From: Sambucus nigra
Taxonomy: Eukaryota; Streptophyta; Magnoliopsida; Dipsacales; Adoxaceae
Direction of reading: 5' to 3'
DNA length: 64,000 nucleotides
Assembly: GCA_949130495.1 (NCBI GenBank)
Contig: OX422211.1
Location: forward strand, 634,975,217-635,039,216
The position numbers were made by a program, and so were the translations under genes. Every line of letters begins with the position of its first letter. Position 1 is the stretch's first letter. The notes below the pieces were generated by a model that searched no databases, was not told the DNA's origin, and was given only the letters and a program-made list of their open reading frames with translations. Shown piece after piece: positions 48,382 to 59,980 of this stretch.

Positions 48382-50293
48382 GGTTGGTTACTAATTTTTT
48401 TGGGGGTAAAACAGCGAAATGGGATGCGGATGTTCAATGATGTGCGGAAAAATTAATGTTTGTAAGCTTTTGGATCGTTTTGTATTTGTTTTGGACTGTT
48501 TTTAGGACTACTTCGGACTATATTAACAAGACTATTTTTGTAATTTGGACTATATTAGGACTGTTTTCGTAATTTATGAAGTTTAAGACTGTTTTTTGTA
48601 ATTTGGACTATATTATGACCGTTTTTGTAATTTATGAAATTTAGTACTGTTTTCCTAGTTTATACAATTTATGACTGCTTTTGTGATTTATGAAATTCAG
48701 AACTCTTTTTGTCATTTATGAATTTTAGGATTGTTTTTGTAATTTATGAAATTTAAGCATATTTAATATCAATTAAAATTACTTTTTAAAAAAATAAGGC
48801 AAAATTCAAAACATGTATATTACACTGGAAAATTCAAAAGAGGTATATTACACCGGAAAATTCAAAACACGTATATCACACCGGAAAGTTCAAAACAAGT
48901 ATATTACAATTGAAAATTAAAAACAGGTGTAATTTTTTATAAAGAATTACAATTTTTAAAATAGGAAATATTCATTTTTTATATATAAAAATAACGAAAA
49001 TTCTTGATTTTTTTGGAAAATTGCCGAATTTTTTATTTTTCCAAATTTTATTTATTTTTTTCGAAAATTCTGATTTTGCAGAAAATTCGAAAATCGGGAA
49101 AAAGAATACAATTCCGAAAAAAATTGGATTCGGCTTCGGCACGCTGATTTTTTGATTTTTTTTAAAATATACTTTTTCGATTCGATCGTGCCGAAACACA
49201 ACCCTAAGAAATACTTATGAGTGTTTTTTATATGATTATCGCGAGCATGATGGGTTGCTCCTCCGGTTTGTAGGCACACTATTGTATAATTAGTGTATGA
49301 TTGTTTTATCCGAGTTGGTCCCACTGGTGTCGCGATGGGAATAAACCAACCGGACCTGGATGGACTGTATTTGCATTTCCTCGAAATAGTGGGGACTGTA
49401 AGAGGTAGGTCCAACAATACGACTTATTCCCCCGGGTAACGATATATGTCCCGTTATGCTCATTGTGGTTGTTATGCTGACTGTGATATATATTATACTC
49501 GTGTGATGTATAATATATTGTATTACTGTGATTGGGATTTTTTATGCTTGAAAAAATATCCTTCCATTAAGAGACTAGCTAAAAGAAATTATATCACTGT
49601 TAAGTGTTTTTAAATGAAAAAAATTATTCTTAGTATGAACATTGGAAATGGATTAATAGTAATTAATCACGTTATTTAATTAAGACTCCATACATTTGGG
49701 TTGGGTTGGGTAGTCACAACATAGGAAAACATCGTTTGAGAAATTAATTCAGACAACTTAATTATTGGAGACGAGTCACGACTATTGTGCGTTCATTATA
49801 AGTACATCTTATAATCTTATAGCTTAATATCTTACTTTGTCGTTCGTCTATCTTGCTTCTTGCTCCTTTCCTATATATATTATATGACAGGTCCCCGTCC
49901 CGTTAGACAATAGACTATGGAGCTTGATGATATCATATATATCTTAGGGTTCATGTAGCTGTGGAGTTATTCTATTTCAATTTCTGTCTTTTGTTTCCCA
50001 CCTTTTGAGGGTGGTATGAGAGATTAATATTATTTTGTTTAGACTCGAAATTTGAGAGAATTGGTGTATTACTCTTTCCAGTTTTGTTCTGGGTCGCATG
50101 TATTGGCATTCTATATTTTCGGTTTGAGATTACTGATGAATTATCGCAGTTAATAGTTAGGAGTTGGTTTCACTTGTTATATGTTATTTATTTTATTTAG
50201 ATTATGTTTCTAATGCCAATATATTAACGCTCCGCTTTAATTTAATTGGGCGTAGCTAACCGAATTAGATATAAAAAGCAGGGTTGTCACAAT

Positions 50294-50305
50294 TGGTGTC
50301 AGAGC
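50294..50305 (+). other. Primer-binding site of the gypsy host
   Basis: TGGTGTCAGAGC, an initiator-Met-type site with one change, lies two bases after the LTR end CACA. Confidence 0.75.
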
Positions 50306-50521
50306 ACGATTTTAGAGCCTTTAGGGATCTGAGGGCGTCCGTTACGTTTTTCGTGCAGCGTTTCTTTGGTACTTAGAGCTTTACGATTAGGTTTTGTATT
50401 CTACGACTTCAATTATGATTCGAGCCCTGATCCAACACGAGCGATTGTGAGTGCCCCAATGCATGGGAGAGGTTCCTTATTTGGATTTCGCTTGCAGGAC
50501 GCAAAATGTGTCTTTGGTACA

Positions 50522-52024
50522 TGATAATTTCGGTTCAAGTGCAAACCGATCGCGTAAGTAATAAACTCCGCAAGACGGGATCGAATCCTCAGGGAAATAG
50601 GACGATCTCTCGTGACGACTATAAGTAAGATGACTAATCCGAAACTGACTCTGAAAAAGAACAAAAAGATGAGGGGATTTAAATTTGATCTACTAACTAA
50701 GTGCTATTTAAGTTAAATTACTGAATTAAACACGCATGCAGAGTTAAACGAATTGTTACTGAATAAATGTAAATGAGAAAGATAGGTTGGAATACAATCC
50801 CCCGAACCCTAGTATATTTACCGGATATAAAACTAGTCGTGAATTAGATAATTGATTAAACACATTCTCTATTAATCTCAAGCATTACATATATAAGGGT
50901 GCTATCCCGCATCATACATATTCAAGAGTAAAAATAAAGCGGTGTCGAAATAGCTAACACGCGCGTCGAACTCTTAAACACCCATTTACCTAGGGCAAAT
51001 GAGATAAAAAGACCTACGACGGTTGCGACTACTATACAACACGATTGAATCATTTATTTAATTCAGGGGACTAATTTTATAGTCATGCAAACCACATCGG
51101 GTTGGGTTCATGCATCCTAACCCTTAAAAGTCTAGCCTAACATGGTGCAATTAATCAAAGCTGTGTTTTCTACTGTGCATATATTCAAAACCATTATAAA
51201 ACTATACCTAGATAAGCAAGATAATACAAGAACTTCTGGAAATAAATAAAACGTGCAAGAATTATAAACTTCAAATAATAAAGGAAAAGAACCAAACTCT
51301 ATTGCAGAAATTTTGAATTACAAACCATAAAATTGTAATCTTGAGTTCCTAGGATTCTTGGCCTTTTTCTCTCTCTAAAACTATGCAAAAAGGAACTCCA
51401 TAATGTCTGGTAACAAGGAATAAAGACATTACGTTTTTTACAAGAGTTCGGTCTATGCACAAATCTAATTTAGAAGAAAGATAATTAAAAGATTCTTCAG
51501 CCGAACCGGTCCCGACAAGGGGTATTAGTTCAGTTCACATTATACATAAGTCCTGGCAATATCGGACCGGTTCATTTTTCCTATTCATCGATTTAGTTTG
51601 CTTTATTCAGAACATTTACCAACACCGGATCGATTCATTTTTCCTCTTCATCGGTTCGGTTTGGTGAGTCTAGTTCAGTGGATCGGTCCGGTGATATCTC
51701 CATAGGTTCGGGTCGGTCCATTTTTTTTCTCTCCCTAATTTCTACTCAACTTTGACTCTTCGTAATTTTTTACCCGGGACTAGGATTTGGACGTCGTTTC
51801 TTCCTACATGCTCATGGACTCGAAGTCTTCAACTTTCCTTTAGGCTTCTCTCGTCCGAATTCCAGATGTAAAATTACTCATTTTACCCTTTGACTTTTCT
51901 TCTTTCTTCTTTCCTGTTTATTTCCTTATTTGTGTGCACTAAATACCTGTAAAATCGATGAAAAATACACGAAACTCGGTGTGCTCGTTAGCAAATATCG
52001 ATAGTAATGATATGAGATAAATCA
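50522..52024 (-). repeat. Probable solo LTR of an Athila-like family, minus strand
   Basis: On the plus strand it starts TGATAATTTCGG and soon shows acgggatcgaatcctcaggga, the reverse of the tccctgtggattttcgatac block in the LARD LTRs. Towards the right the reverse of an acaggtatttagtgc block follows, also like the LARD LTR. Ends are approximate; no TSD was confirmed. Two near-copies of a ccggttcatttttcct unit lie at about 51567 and 51620. It interrupts the gag leader of the gypsy host. Confidence 0.5.
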
Positions 52025-52277
52025 ACTCGAATTACACCGTACGAAGTGTTAAAGAACTCTAAATTACGAGGACAGATATGAAGAATTTATGCATAATTAG
52101 TTTACCTCATTAGTAGAATTCGCTCCCGAGGTGAAGACAGAGTAGGATTTGAAGACTCAAAGGTTGACTTAGGGGCTATCTTAGCCAATTCGGGGGGGTT
52201 TACTGGCGAATTCGTCATTCGACAATAACGAGGTATCGGTGAATGCAACATTAGATCACTACAGTGATCGTTTTGAG

Positions 52278-52739
52278 TAGGGGTGTCAATTCAAACTCGA
52301 ACAAGATAACACGACACGATCCAACACGAAATTAAAATAGCTATTCGTGTTCGGGTCGTGTTCGAGCCTGATTTTTTAAGCCCGTTAGCCGGTCGTGTCG
52401 TGTCCGTGCCAAGAAATTGACACAAAATTGGCCCGATAATGACCCGTTAGAGCCCAATTGACATGAACCAATTTCAACCCAATTAGAACCCAATTTAGAC
52501 CCAAATGGACATAGTAAATTGACGGGTTATCGTGTTGTTAAATTAACGGGTTATCGTGTCGGGCCGTGCCAATCGTGTCAAATTGACACGATTTTTTTTA
52601 TCGTGTTATTCGTGTCAGGTCGTGTTCGTGTTGGTAAAAATAAACACGACGTCGTGTCGTATTTGGGCTGGATAAAATCAAACCGTGTCGTGTCGGGCCA
52701 GATCCAAACACGGCCCATTGACCCGAATTACCACCCCTA
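52278..52739. mobile_element. Short hAT-like element (TAGGGGTG family), best-preserved copy
   Basis: It starts TAGGGGTGTCAATTC and ends GAATTACCACCCCTA, inverted termini with few mismatches. The 8-bp flanks gttttgag and gttctgag match at 7 of 8. The interior is dense in CACGACACG and inverse CGTGTCGTG repeats, as at 14340 and 30277. It lies in the gypsy gag region. Confidence 0.85.
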
Positions 52740-55700
52740 GTTCTGAGCATGTGGTAGGCAAACGAGGGGTGACAGGCCAGTAGGGTAGGACCCAGGAGGT
52801 CGCAGTTGTGGTCCAATAGGTCCCACAGGGGGCAAAAAGTCAAAAGGCCATAAGGCTAAGAGATTCAGAGGCCGTCATTATGGGGCAGCAGGCCAAGGGC
52901 CAACAGGGTCAGACCATTCAATCTCAGTCGGTTCAGACTGTTCTAGGTCAGGGTCAACGCAGGAGGGCCAGAGAGGGCAAGGCCACTGGGCCAATCGGCC
53001 CAACATCGGAGCTTTGGTTAAGTAGGCACGAGATGGAGGTCCTATTGTATACTTCCAGTGCGGCGAGACCGGACACATGAGGAGGGTTTGTCCCCGAGGA
53101 CATGCACAGGAAGATATAGCACATCAGCAGCAGGTGGTCCCACCACCATCACCATTTCTGCCATTGCTAGCCTCACAAGCGGCGCTAATTCAGCCGTAGT
53201 TGTATCATGGGCGTGTATATGACGTTCAACCTGTTCAGCCACATGTGCGACCACTTGCGATTCAAGGTACTTTTTGTAACACCCCGCCCGCCCGGGGAGA
53301 GCGAACGGAGCGCTACTATCGATAAAACTAAACTAATCCACAAATAACAAGGTATAGAGCATCTAAATCCCACAATAAAATAAGAAACCACTATTGTCAT
53401 CTTCAAATTAATACAACAAATCTCTCGAAATAATTACAACAATCTAACTATCTCGAAAATAAAATAAATCTCCAATGCTCTATACATCAAAATAAATACA
53501 AGTCTTCTCATCTTGTATTAAAAATTCTTCCCAAATAATCCTCGCTAAAATCATCCCAATTGGTCCATAGCACTCAAATCCGTGCTCACCTGCCAACTAA
53601 GAAAAAGATGGGGAAGTACACAATACGACAGGAATATGCTCAACAAAGATATTAGCGATGAACAAAGCGCAACAATACGACTACGAATACTCAAATCAAA
53701 TAATGCAAATCTCAATAGCATTTTATCAATAAATTTCTCAACAACATATTAACCGGAGTCACCAGGCCTCACCATACCGCGCCATACTTTATCAAGTAGC
53801 CGGAAAAGGAGTCTTGGCGGGTGCCCAACATCAGTGCCATATTAAAATCTCATGACAGCGTGCTCAAAACAACATGAATAATACCTCATGAATGAAAATA
53901 ATTCCAACAATTATTTTTCCAGATTTCCAAGAATTTAACAATTCAAAATATGAGTTCAATTAACAAGAATTCAAGGGAATAAACACTCGCGAGATTTCAG
54001 GAGCATATTGTGTAAAACCCCACACCTTAAACCACCAAAAAGAACCAACATGAATAATCACACAATTCAGCCTCAAAATCTAATCACAACATCACGTTCC
54101 TCTCGCGAAAATAATCAAATCTCGTTCTAGCCCAAACTCGAGAAAACACCAAATAAGCCTTCTAATCTAAGGTTGAAATCTTGAATAATTTTGGGGCTAT
54201 GTTTTGTAGATAAAAGGGAGTAATTTTGGAGAGGTCTTCTAGTTAAAAAGTTTGAAAAAAAGTGATTTGAAAAGCCAAGCCACGAATTAGTTGATATATA
54301 AAGGATTAAGAGTTTGATCAAGAAAAGAGTTCTAATCAGATACAAACACTAAAAATTTTATTCCGGACGATCGGACCATTGGAATCGCTTAAAATTTTAA
54401 TGTGTTGTAGCGAACGACGAGACAGGACTTCTGACAAAAATTCAGCTTGATCGGACGATCGGATTTCTAAAAATATTATTTTTACTGAGAGTTTTATGTT
54501 CCGAGGACTCTTAGAGAGTTTTATGTTTTGAGGACTCTTCTAAATAATAAAAATTCAATTAAAACTCCATTTTAATTCCGATTTCGAAATCATTTGAAAT
54601 TCTCGCCTTTAAAAATAATAACCAACATATTTGAGCAATACAAATAATTTTATCTCAAAATTTATTTTTCCTCTTTATTTCGAAAATACCCCAAAAATTA
54701 CGCGGGTTGTTACACTTTTTTTGTCTACAGTTCTCATGCTTGAGTACTTTTTGACACCAGTACATCACACTCATTCGCTAGATATGGGTTTTCTAGGACG
54801 TCAAGGATTATAGACGTTTCGGAGGCGACAGTTGCCCTTGTGAGTACACCTTTGGGTGGCACGGGCCTTCACCACATTTGTAAAGGGGTCACGATTGAGA
54901 TCGGGAGACTCCACTTCTCCGTTGACCTTATTTTGATTGAGATGCGTACTTATGATGTGATTATATGGTTTGATTGATTGTCTGCGTATCATGCCCGGAT
55001 TGATTCTCGTGGGAGTGAGATCACGGTTGACATTTCCGGTCAGGAGATGTTCCTGATAGAATTGCTTGATATAGAGGGTGGAGCTAGCACACACCTGTTT
55101 TACATCAAGGAGGATTCTCCTGATGGGGTGTCTATTTCTTTGGGTTCGATCCATATAGTAAGGGAGTTCACGAAAATTTTCGCTGAGGTTCCTGGGTGAG
55201 ATAGAGTTTCGCATAAAGTTTGCGTTAGGCTCGGGACCGATTATCAGGGCCCCGTACCATATGACACGCTAAGAGATGAGGGATCTTAGGGAACAGATTC
55301 AGTAGTTATTAAGCTAAGGTTTTATCCGTAGGAGTACCTCGCCATGGGGAGCATCAGTGCTATTTGTGAAGAAAAGGGATGGTTCACTTCAATTGTGCGT
55401 GATTATCAGGAGTTAAATAAGGTGACGATTCAGAACAAGTATTCATTACCTTGTATTATTCATACGTTCGATCAGTCGAGGGACGCTTTGTTCTTTTCGA
55501 ATATTAATTTGCGTTCTGATTATCACCAATTGAGGATTCGAGAGAAGGATGTCCCAAAGACAAAATTTCTAACTCGGTATGGTTCGTATGAGTTTCGGGT
55601 CTTATTGTTCGACTTGACCAATGCACCTGCAATGTTTATGGATTTGATAAACCATGTATTCAGGCCATTATTGGATCAGTTTATTATCATATTCATTGAC

Positions 55701-56720
55701 GATACCCGGATTTATTCGTGATCCTATGAGGAGCATGCTGAATATTTGTAATTGGCTCTTCAGACCTTGAGGGAGCATCAACTTTATGCTAAGCTCTCAA
55801 AGTGAGGGTTTTTACTGTGAGAGGTGTAGTTTTGGGGCCACATTGTGACGGAAGTTGGGATTGCCGTCGATCCTATCAAGGCTATAGCGTGTGTCGAGTG
55901 GGGGAAACCCACTACGTCAACAGATATTAAGAGTGTTTTGGGTATAGCGGGTTACTATCTGAGGTTTATACAGGGCTTCTCAAAGACTACGAGCCCGCTT
56001 ACCCATTTGACAAATAAGGGTGTTACTTTCGTCTGGAGTTCAGACTGTTAGGAGGCTTTCGACACTTTGAAGGAGAAGCTTACGTCAGCTCCAGTTCTTG
56101 CGTTGTCGAAAGTTGGGGTTGAGTACCGTGTGTACACTAATGCGTTATTACAGGGGTCGGAGCTATTCTGATGTAGGAAGAGAGATTGATTTCCTATATT
56201 TCGAGAAAATTGAGGCCTCCCGAGGACCGTTACCCGACTCATGACTTAGAGTTGGGGCGGTTATTTTTGCAATGTATTCGTGGAGACATTACTTACTTAG
56301 GGAGCAGTTTACGATATTCACTGACCATAAGAGTCTTCAATACTTGTTCTCACAAAAGAATTTGAACATACGGTAGAGTTGACGGGTGGAATATGTGAAG
56401 GACTAGTAGTTTGTCATACAGTACCACTCGGGTAAGGCAAACATGGTTATCGATGCGTTGAGTTGGAGACCTGCATCGTCATTGTTTGCCTTAAAGGTGA
56501 AGGATAGTGTTGAAATATTAGACGTTTGGAAAGCTTAGTGGAAGGAGCTATGTAGCCTTGACGTTAGCAGAGCATTTTACGGGACTGTGTCTATATCAGT
56601 TTCTATAGTTGAGCGGGTTATGAGGGCCGAGTCTTCTAATGACTTTTGTCAGGAGAAGGTGAAGGCATTAATGTCCGTGGGTATTCGGGGTTTCTCGATT
56701 GGTTCTGACGGAGGACTTCA
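52740..56720 (+). pseudogene. Gypsy gag-pol relic of the host element
   Basis: A Gln-rich gag end with a damaged zinc knuckle (CGETGHMRRVCP visible, first Cys displaced) lies at about 53055-53095. After the solo LTR (53275-54714) come protease-linker sequence (LHFSVDLILIEMRTYDVII, about 54910), SAYHARID (54981), an RT start and core (55344-55721, with [22 protein letters not shown] and the active-site block FIDDTRIYS), the RT-RNase H connection (55845-56050) and RNase H to about 56470 in several frames. Just before 56720 the first bases of the pre-integrase block are cut by the CACTA element. Many stops occur, a number of them single-transition changes. Confidence 0.85.
53275..54714 (-). repeat. 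Solo LTR of the 1.24-kb family, minus strand
   Basis: On the minus strand it runs TGTAACAACCCGCGTAATT (54714) to GGGCGGGCGGGGTGTTACA (53275), 1440 bp, with a perfect 5-bp TSD ctttt (53270-53274 and 54715-54719). It is more diverged and longer than the copies at 22583 and 45673. A solo LTR arises by recombination between the two LTRs of a full element. Confidence 0.9.
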
Positions 56721-56764
56721 CACTACACCATAATGGCTATTTAGCAACTAATTAATTATTTAAT

Positions 56765-56860
56765 TTGTAAGTGTTTAAAACACTTACATAATTTACAACG
56801 GTTTTGAACACTTACAAAATTTATAAGTGTTCGAAACCGTTGTAAAATTTGTGATAGTTA
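56765..56860. repeat. CACTA subterminal inverted repeats
   Basis: Units of gtaagtgttt and its inverse aacacttac, with acaacggtttt/aaaccgttgt, occur alternately. Such subterminal motifs bind the CACTA-encoded regulatory protein in characterised elements; that role is inferred here. Confidence 0.7.
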
Positions 56861-57209
56861 CTTAATTTAAGTGGGATAACCTAAAAGGGTTGCATACTAA
56901 AAAAAAATTAGTCCAAACCTTCCCTCCAAACCTTCGTACGAAATCCCGCTCCAAACTTTAGGCGAAGGTGCGTATGTCTTCTCCAAAAAATTTATGCGAT
57001 TTAGGCGATTTGGTGGTTTCATGCGATATAGGTTGGGAAATATGTATTATTATTGAATGTTTTTCTCAGTGCGAAATATGTATTATTATTTAATGTTTCA
57101 GAAGTTTTTCTTCTCCAAAAATTATAATTGATTGTTACAGAATGTTTCGTGCGATCATTATTGAATGTATTTCAGATGTTTCATGCGATTATTCTTTTTG
57201 CCCTGTTTT

Positions 57210-57550
57210 ATTTGGTGCATATTGAAGGTTTGCCCTTTTGTTAACAAATATGCTATCATTCTTGATGCGTATTGAAGGTTTGGTGCGTATGTCTTACTCT
57301 GTTAAATATTTGGTGCGTATTATTCTGTTAAAGATACGATTTAGGGTTTTATTTGGTGCATATGTCTTATTCTGTTAAATATTTGGTGCACATGTTTTAT
57401 TTAGTGCGTATTATTCAGACACGATTAAATATTTGGTGCGTATTATTCTATTTGGTGCATATGTCTAATTTGATATCTGTTTGTTAAATATTTGGTGCGT
57501 ATTATTCGTACACGATTTATAGTTTGAAATAATGGTGCATATATATAATT
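57210..57550. repeat. Dispersed ttggtgcgtatt repeat cluster
   Basis: About ten copies of ttggtgc[ag][ct]at, often preceded by ctgttaaatat, occur within 340 bp in the same orientation. The rest of the CACTA 5' region up to 58491 shows no gene; the open frame at 57932-58198 is unrecognised. Confidence 0.65.
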
Positions 57551-58785
57551 TGATTACTATATAATTTGTGATTTTCACCCCAAGTGGGAATTAGCAATTA
57601 AATTAATGATTTGAGTCTGCCAAATCTAGGTTTTGAATAATTGTAAAGAGATTTCGGTCTCTCAACCACATTTTAAAAATGGGAGTTTTGGGAAAAGGTG
57701 CTCATGATGCTTAAAGTGTATAATTATAGGACATTCCATATAATTTTATAAATTTAGTCCCTGTACAAAAAATTTCATGAAAAATGGTGAAAAATAATGC
57801 CGCTAGCGCGGACCAAAAAAATAAATGCTATTCTATCACAGGGACTAGATTTATAAATGTTATTGTACCACAGGGACTAGATTTCTAAACTTTAAAAGCA
57901 TTGTCCTACAAATCAAAATATAAGAAGGAACATGACCTTTACCTTAATTCTCTATTTAAAAAAATTATTAAAAAAACTTGGAGAGTCAGTCATTGACAAG
58001 GTAAACCTTAATATGTACCGGGTGATGCAAAATCTCTGTACAGGAAAAGCACTGCTTGAAACTAAAATTTGGTTTTCTTTTCTTTTTTCGAACCAAGAAG
58101 TAATGCTGAGTTGGGGTTTGACGTGTTTGGGTTTAAGGTTGGGTGTGTTTATGTTATCTTTCGAATATAAAGAAGATTATTTCTGGTTTCAACCATAAAA
58201 GTATTTAATTTATACTTCATTTGGTTATAAATTCTATTATATGATATTTTAAGATCAAGTTATATATGTTGATAAAAAAATTTGTACAAAAATAGGGGTT
58301 GTCGGATTGAGTGACTATTAAGCTGTAAATTAGTTCATGTTTGCTTGAAAAATCCACTTGTAATCACCTTTTTACTTCATTAAACATTGATCATAGGTTG
58401 TGAACAATAGACTATTTCTTTACTTGTTGCCTGACCCTTAGATATTAAATAGTATATATTAATTTTTTATTAACATACGTCAACATACAGAATGTCATCG
58501 GAAGTTAATAAAGAATGGATGAAGGAACGTGAAAGAGGAAGTGCAAAATACATTAATGGGGTTGCTACGTTAGTTGATTTTGTAAAGAATAACCGTGGTG
58601 GCGAAACCTTATTTTCATGCCCATGCATAAAGTGTGAAAATGGAAAGTTGTTGGAGCTTGAAGATGTCCATTTTCATTTGCTTTGTTATGGTATATCCAA
58701 GTCTTACACGCTGTGGCGTTTTCATGGTGAAAAGGAATTCATTAAAAGAAAAGAAAAAGAACCCACTGAAAGTGTTGAATGCAAT

Positions 58786-59866
58786 TGTAAGGGCATTTTT
58801 CTCATGTCCAACATGTTTCATTTGTGTATGTCGTACGCCGCTACATTTGGCACGTCACCTGAAGATGTCACTCGACGGCCTCAATCCGAATTTCGGGAAC
58901 CAAGCATTCAACATCTCCATTAATATGTCCCACATCTGCCTCAACGACTTCACGGTCCACGATTTTAGGGACTTAATGCAAGTGGTACGCAAGGGAAGTC
59001 AAAACAGTGAAAAAAGGCACGATAGGAGTGTTCAAGGGAATTTTCGTAATTTCACATCCATAGTTCGAAGGTCTGATCAACTGGAAAGTTGAAGATCTCG
59101 CCGTAACGAAGATACTGAAAAAAACAGCACCTCAATCCGAGCTACGATGAAGGAGTTATGACCTTTTGAAGATGGAGAAAATTCCTTAAAGAATGCTGTT
59201 TTTTTTGTACGCTGGATAGAATTTTAGAGTTTTAAGAACGTGGGTCTCTTCATCTTTTTTCCTATAAATACCAACTTCGGGGGAGTTGTTTTGCAAGACT
59301 TTAGAAGACGTTTTTGAGAGTCCAAATTACTCTAGTCTTCATATTTTTGAGTCCCAAGACTCATGTTTTGATTCACACAATTGTCAATCCTTTGTGAATC
59401 TTTTTGGTAACCCAAGAACACAACTTTTTAGTTTGTTCAAACCTTTGTGGAGAGATCTTTGCAACCGAGGGCTGCGTGTCATTGCCGAGGGAGTCTCTAC
59501 AAAGTTTTATGGCTGCGTGTCATTGAGGAGTGCTACGGTTCTTCCTTTGTTGATTGGACTGAGGTTCATGTGGATTCATTGCTGACGACACCGACCGACG
59601 CCTGCGGGTATTCGTGTGTCACTGTATTTCATTGTAATCCGTGTAAGTTGCGATTTACTTATTATAGTGAAATAAAAGGTTTTGCCCTGCGGGGATTTTT
59701 CCTTAAACTTGTTTCGCATACATTATTTGTTTATGGGTTGACACACGCACCGTAGATGGATGTTTAGGGGCTGAATTTATTTGATTTAAAAGTAGACTCT
59801 AATTAAATAAGGGTTACTTGAAAACTTGCGAAATTTAATTTAAATCAGTATTACACGGCGTTTTCA
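58786..59866 (+). repeat. 5' LTR of the Sirevirus-like element
   Basis: 1081 bp. TATA-like cctataaatacc lies near 59270. The open frames inside it recur in the other LTR and are incidental. Confidence 0.9.
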
Positions 59867-59869
59867 AAT

Positions 59870-59881
59870 TGGTATCAGAGC
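59870..59881 (+). other. Primer-binding site, initiator-Met type
   Basis: TGGTATCAGAGC lies three bases after the LTR end. Confidence 0.85.
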
Positions 59882-59980
59882 AGGTTACGCTAATTTATCG
59901 CGTATTCCTATTTTCCGCAAAATTTGTGTGATATTGATTTTTTTCGAAAAATCAATTTTTTGAAAAATCGCAATTTTTCA

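Larger units (their letters stand above)
43166..49206 (+). mobile_element. hAT transposon, formerly autonomous, carrying an LTR element
   Basis: The left end TAGGGCTGTGTTTTTTTTT and the right end GAAACACAACCCTA form imperfect TIRs. The 8-bp TSD is agagatac (43158-43165) and agaaatac (49207-49214), 7 of 8. Without the nested LTR element it is about 3.3 kb. It contains a transposase relic, and its subterminal regions are TTCGATTTTT-rich like those of the short element at 19940. It is the likely source family of that element. Confidence 0.85.
42090..50291 (+). repeat. 5' LTR of the gypsy host, split by a hAT element
   Basis: The left piece is 42090-43165 and the right piece 49215-50291. A TATA-like tataaatag lies near 42376. 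The join across the hAT is supported by the near-identical 8-bp duplication agagatac/agaaatac and by the TG...CA ends plus the PBS that follows. Confidence 0.78.
42090..56720 (+). mobile_element. Gypsy LTR retrotransposon hosting a nested stack (3' end not in window)
   Basis: A 5' LTR starting TGTAATACCTCGC at 42090 ends GGGTTGTCACA at 50291. It is followed by a PBS (TGGTGTCAGAGC, 50294-50305), a gag remnant (zinc knuckle near 53060) and decayed pol to 56720, where a CACTA element begins. Successive inserts are a hAT (43166-49206), an inverted Athila-like LTR (about 50522-52024), a short hAT (52278-52739), a solo LTR (53275-54714) and the CACTA. The remainder of integrase and the 3' LTR should lie beyond the CACTA, outside the window. 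The LTR itself, without the hAT, is about 2.15 kb. Confidence 0.8.

Noticed and set aside
53042..53254. Overlapping open frames on both strands at 52598-53254
   Set aside because: They are alternate-frame readings of the decayed gypsy gag and a hAT element's repeats; the zinc-knuckle frame explains the sequence better.
54801..55214. 137-codon minus-strand open frame
   Set aside because: Antisense shadow of the gypsy protease-RT linker, whose plus-strand motifs are recognisable.
59870..59881. tRNA-related sequences at the PBS sites considered as tRNA genes
   Set aside because: Only 12-18 bases matching tRNA 3' ends are present and no cloverleaf follows; no tRNA or rRNA gene was recognised in the window.
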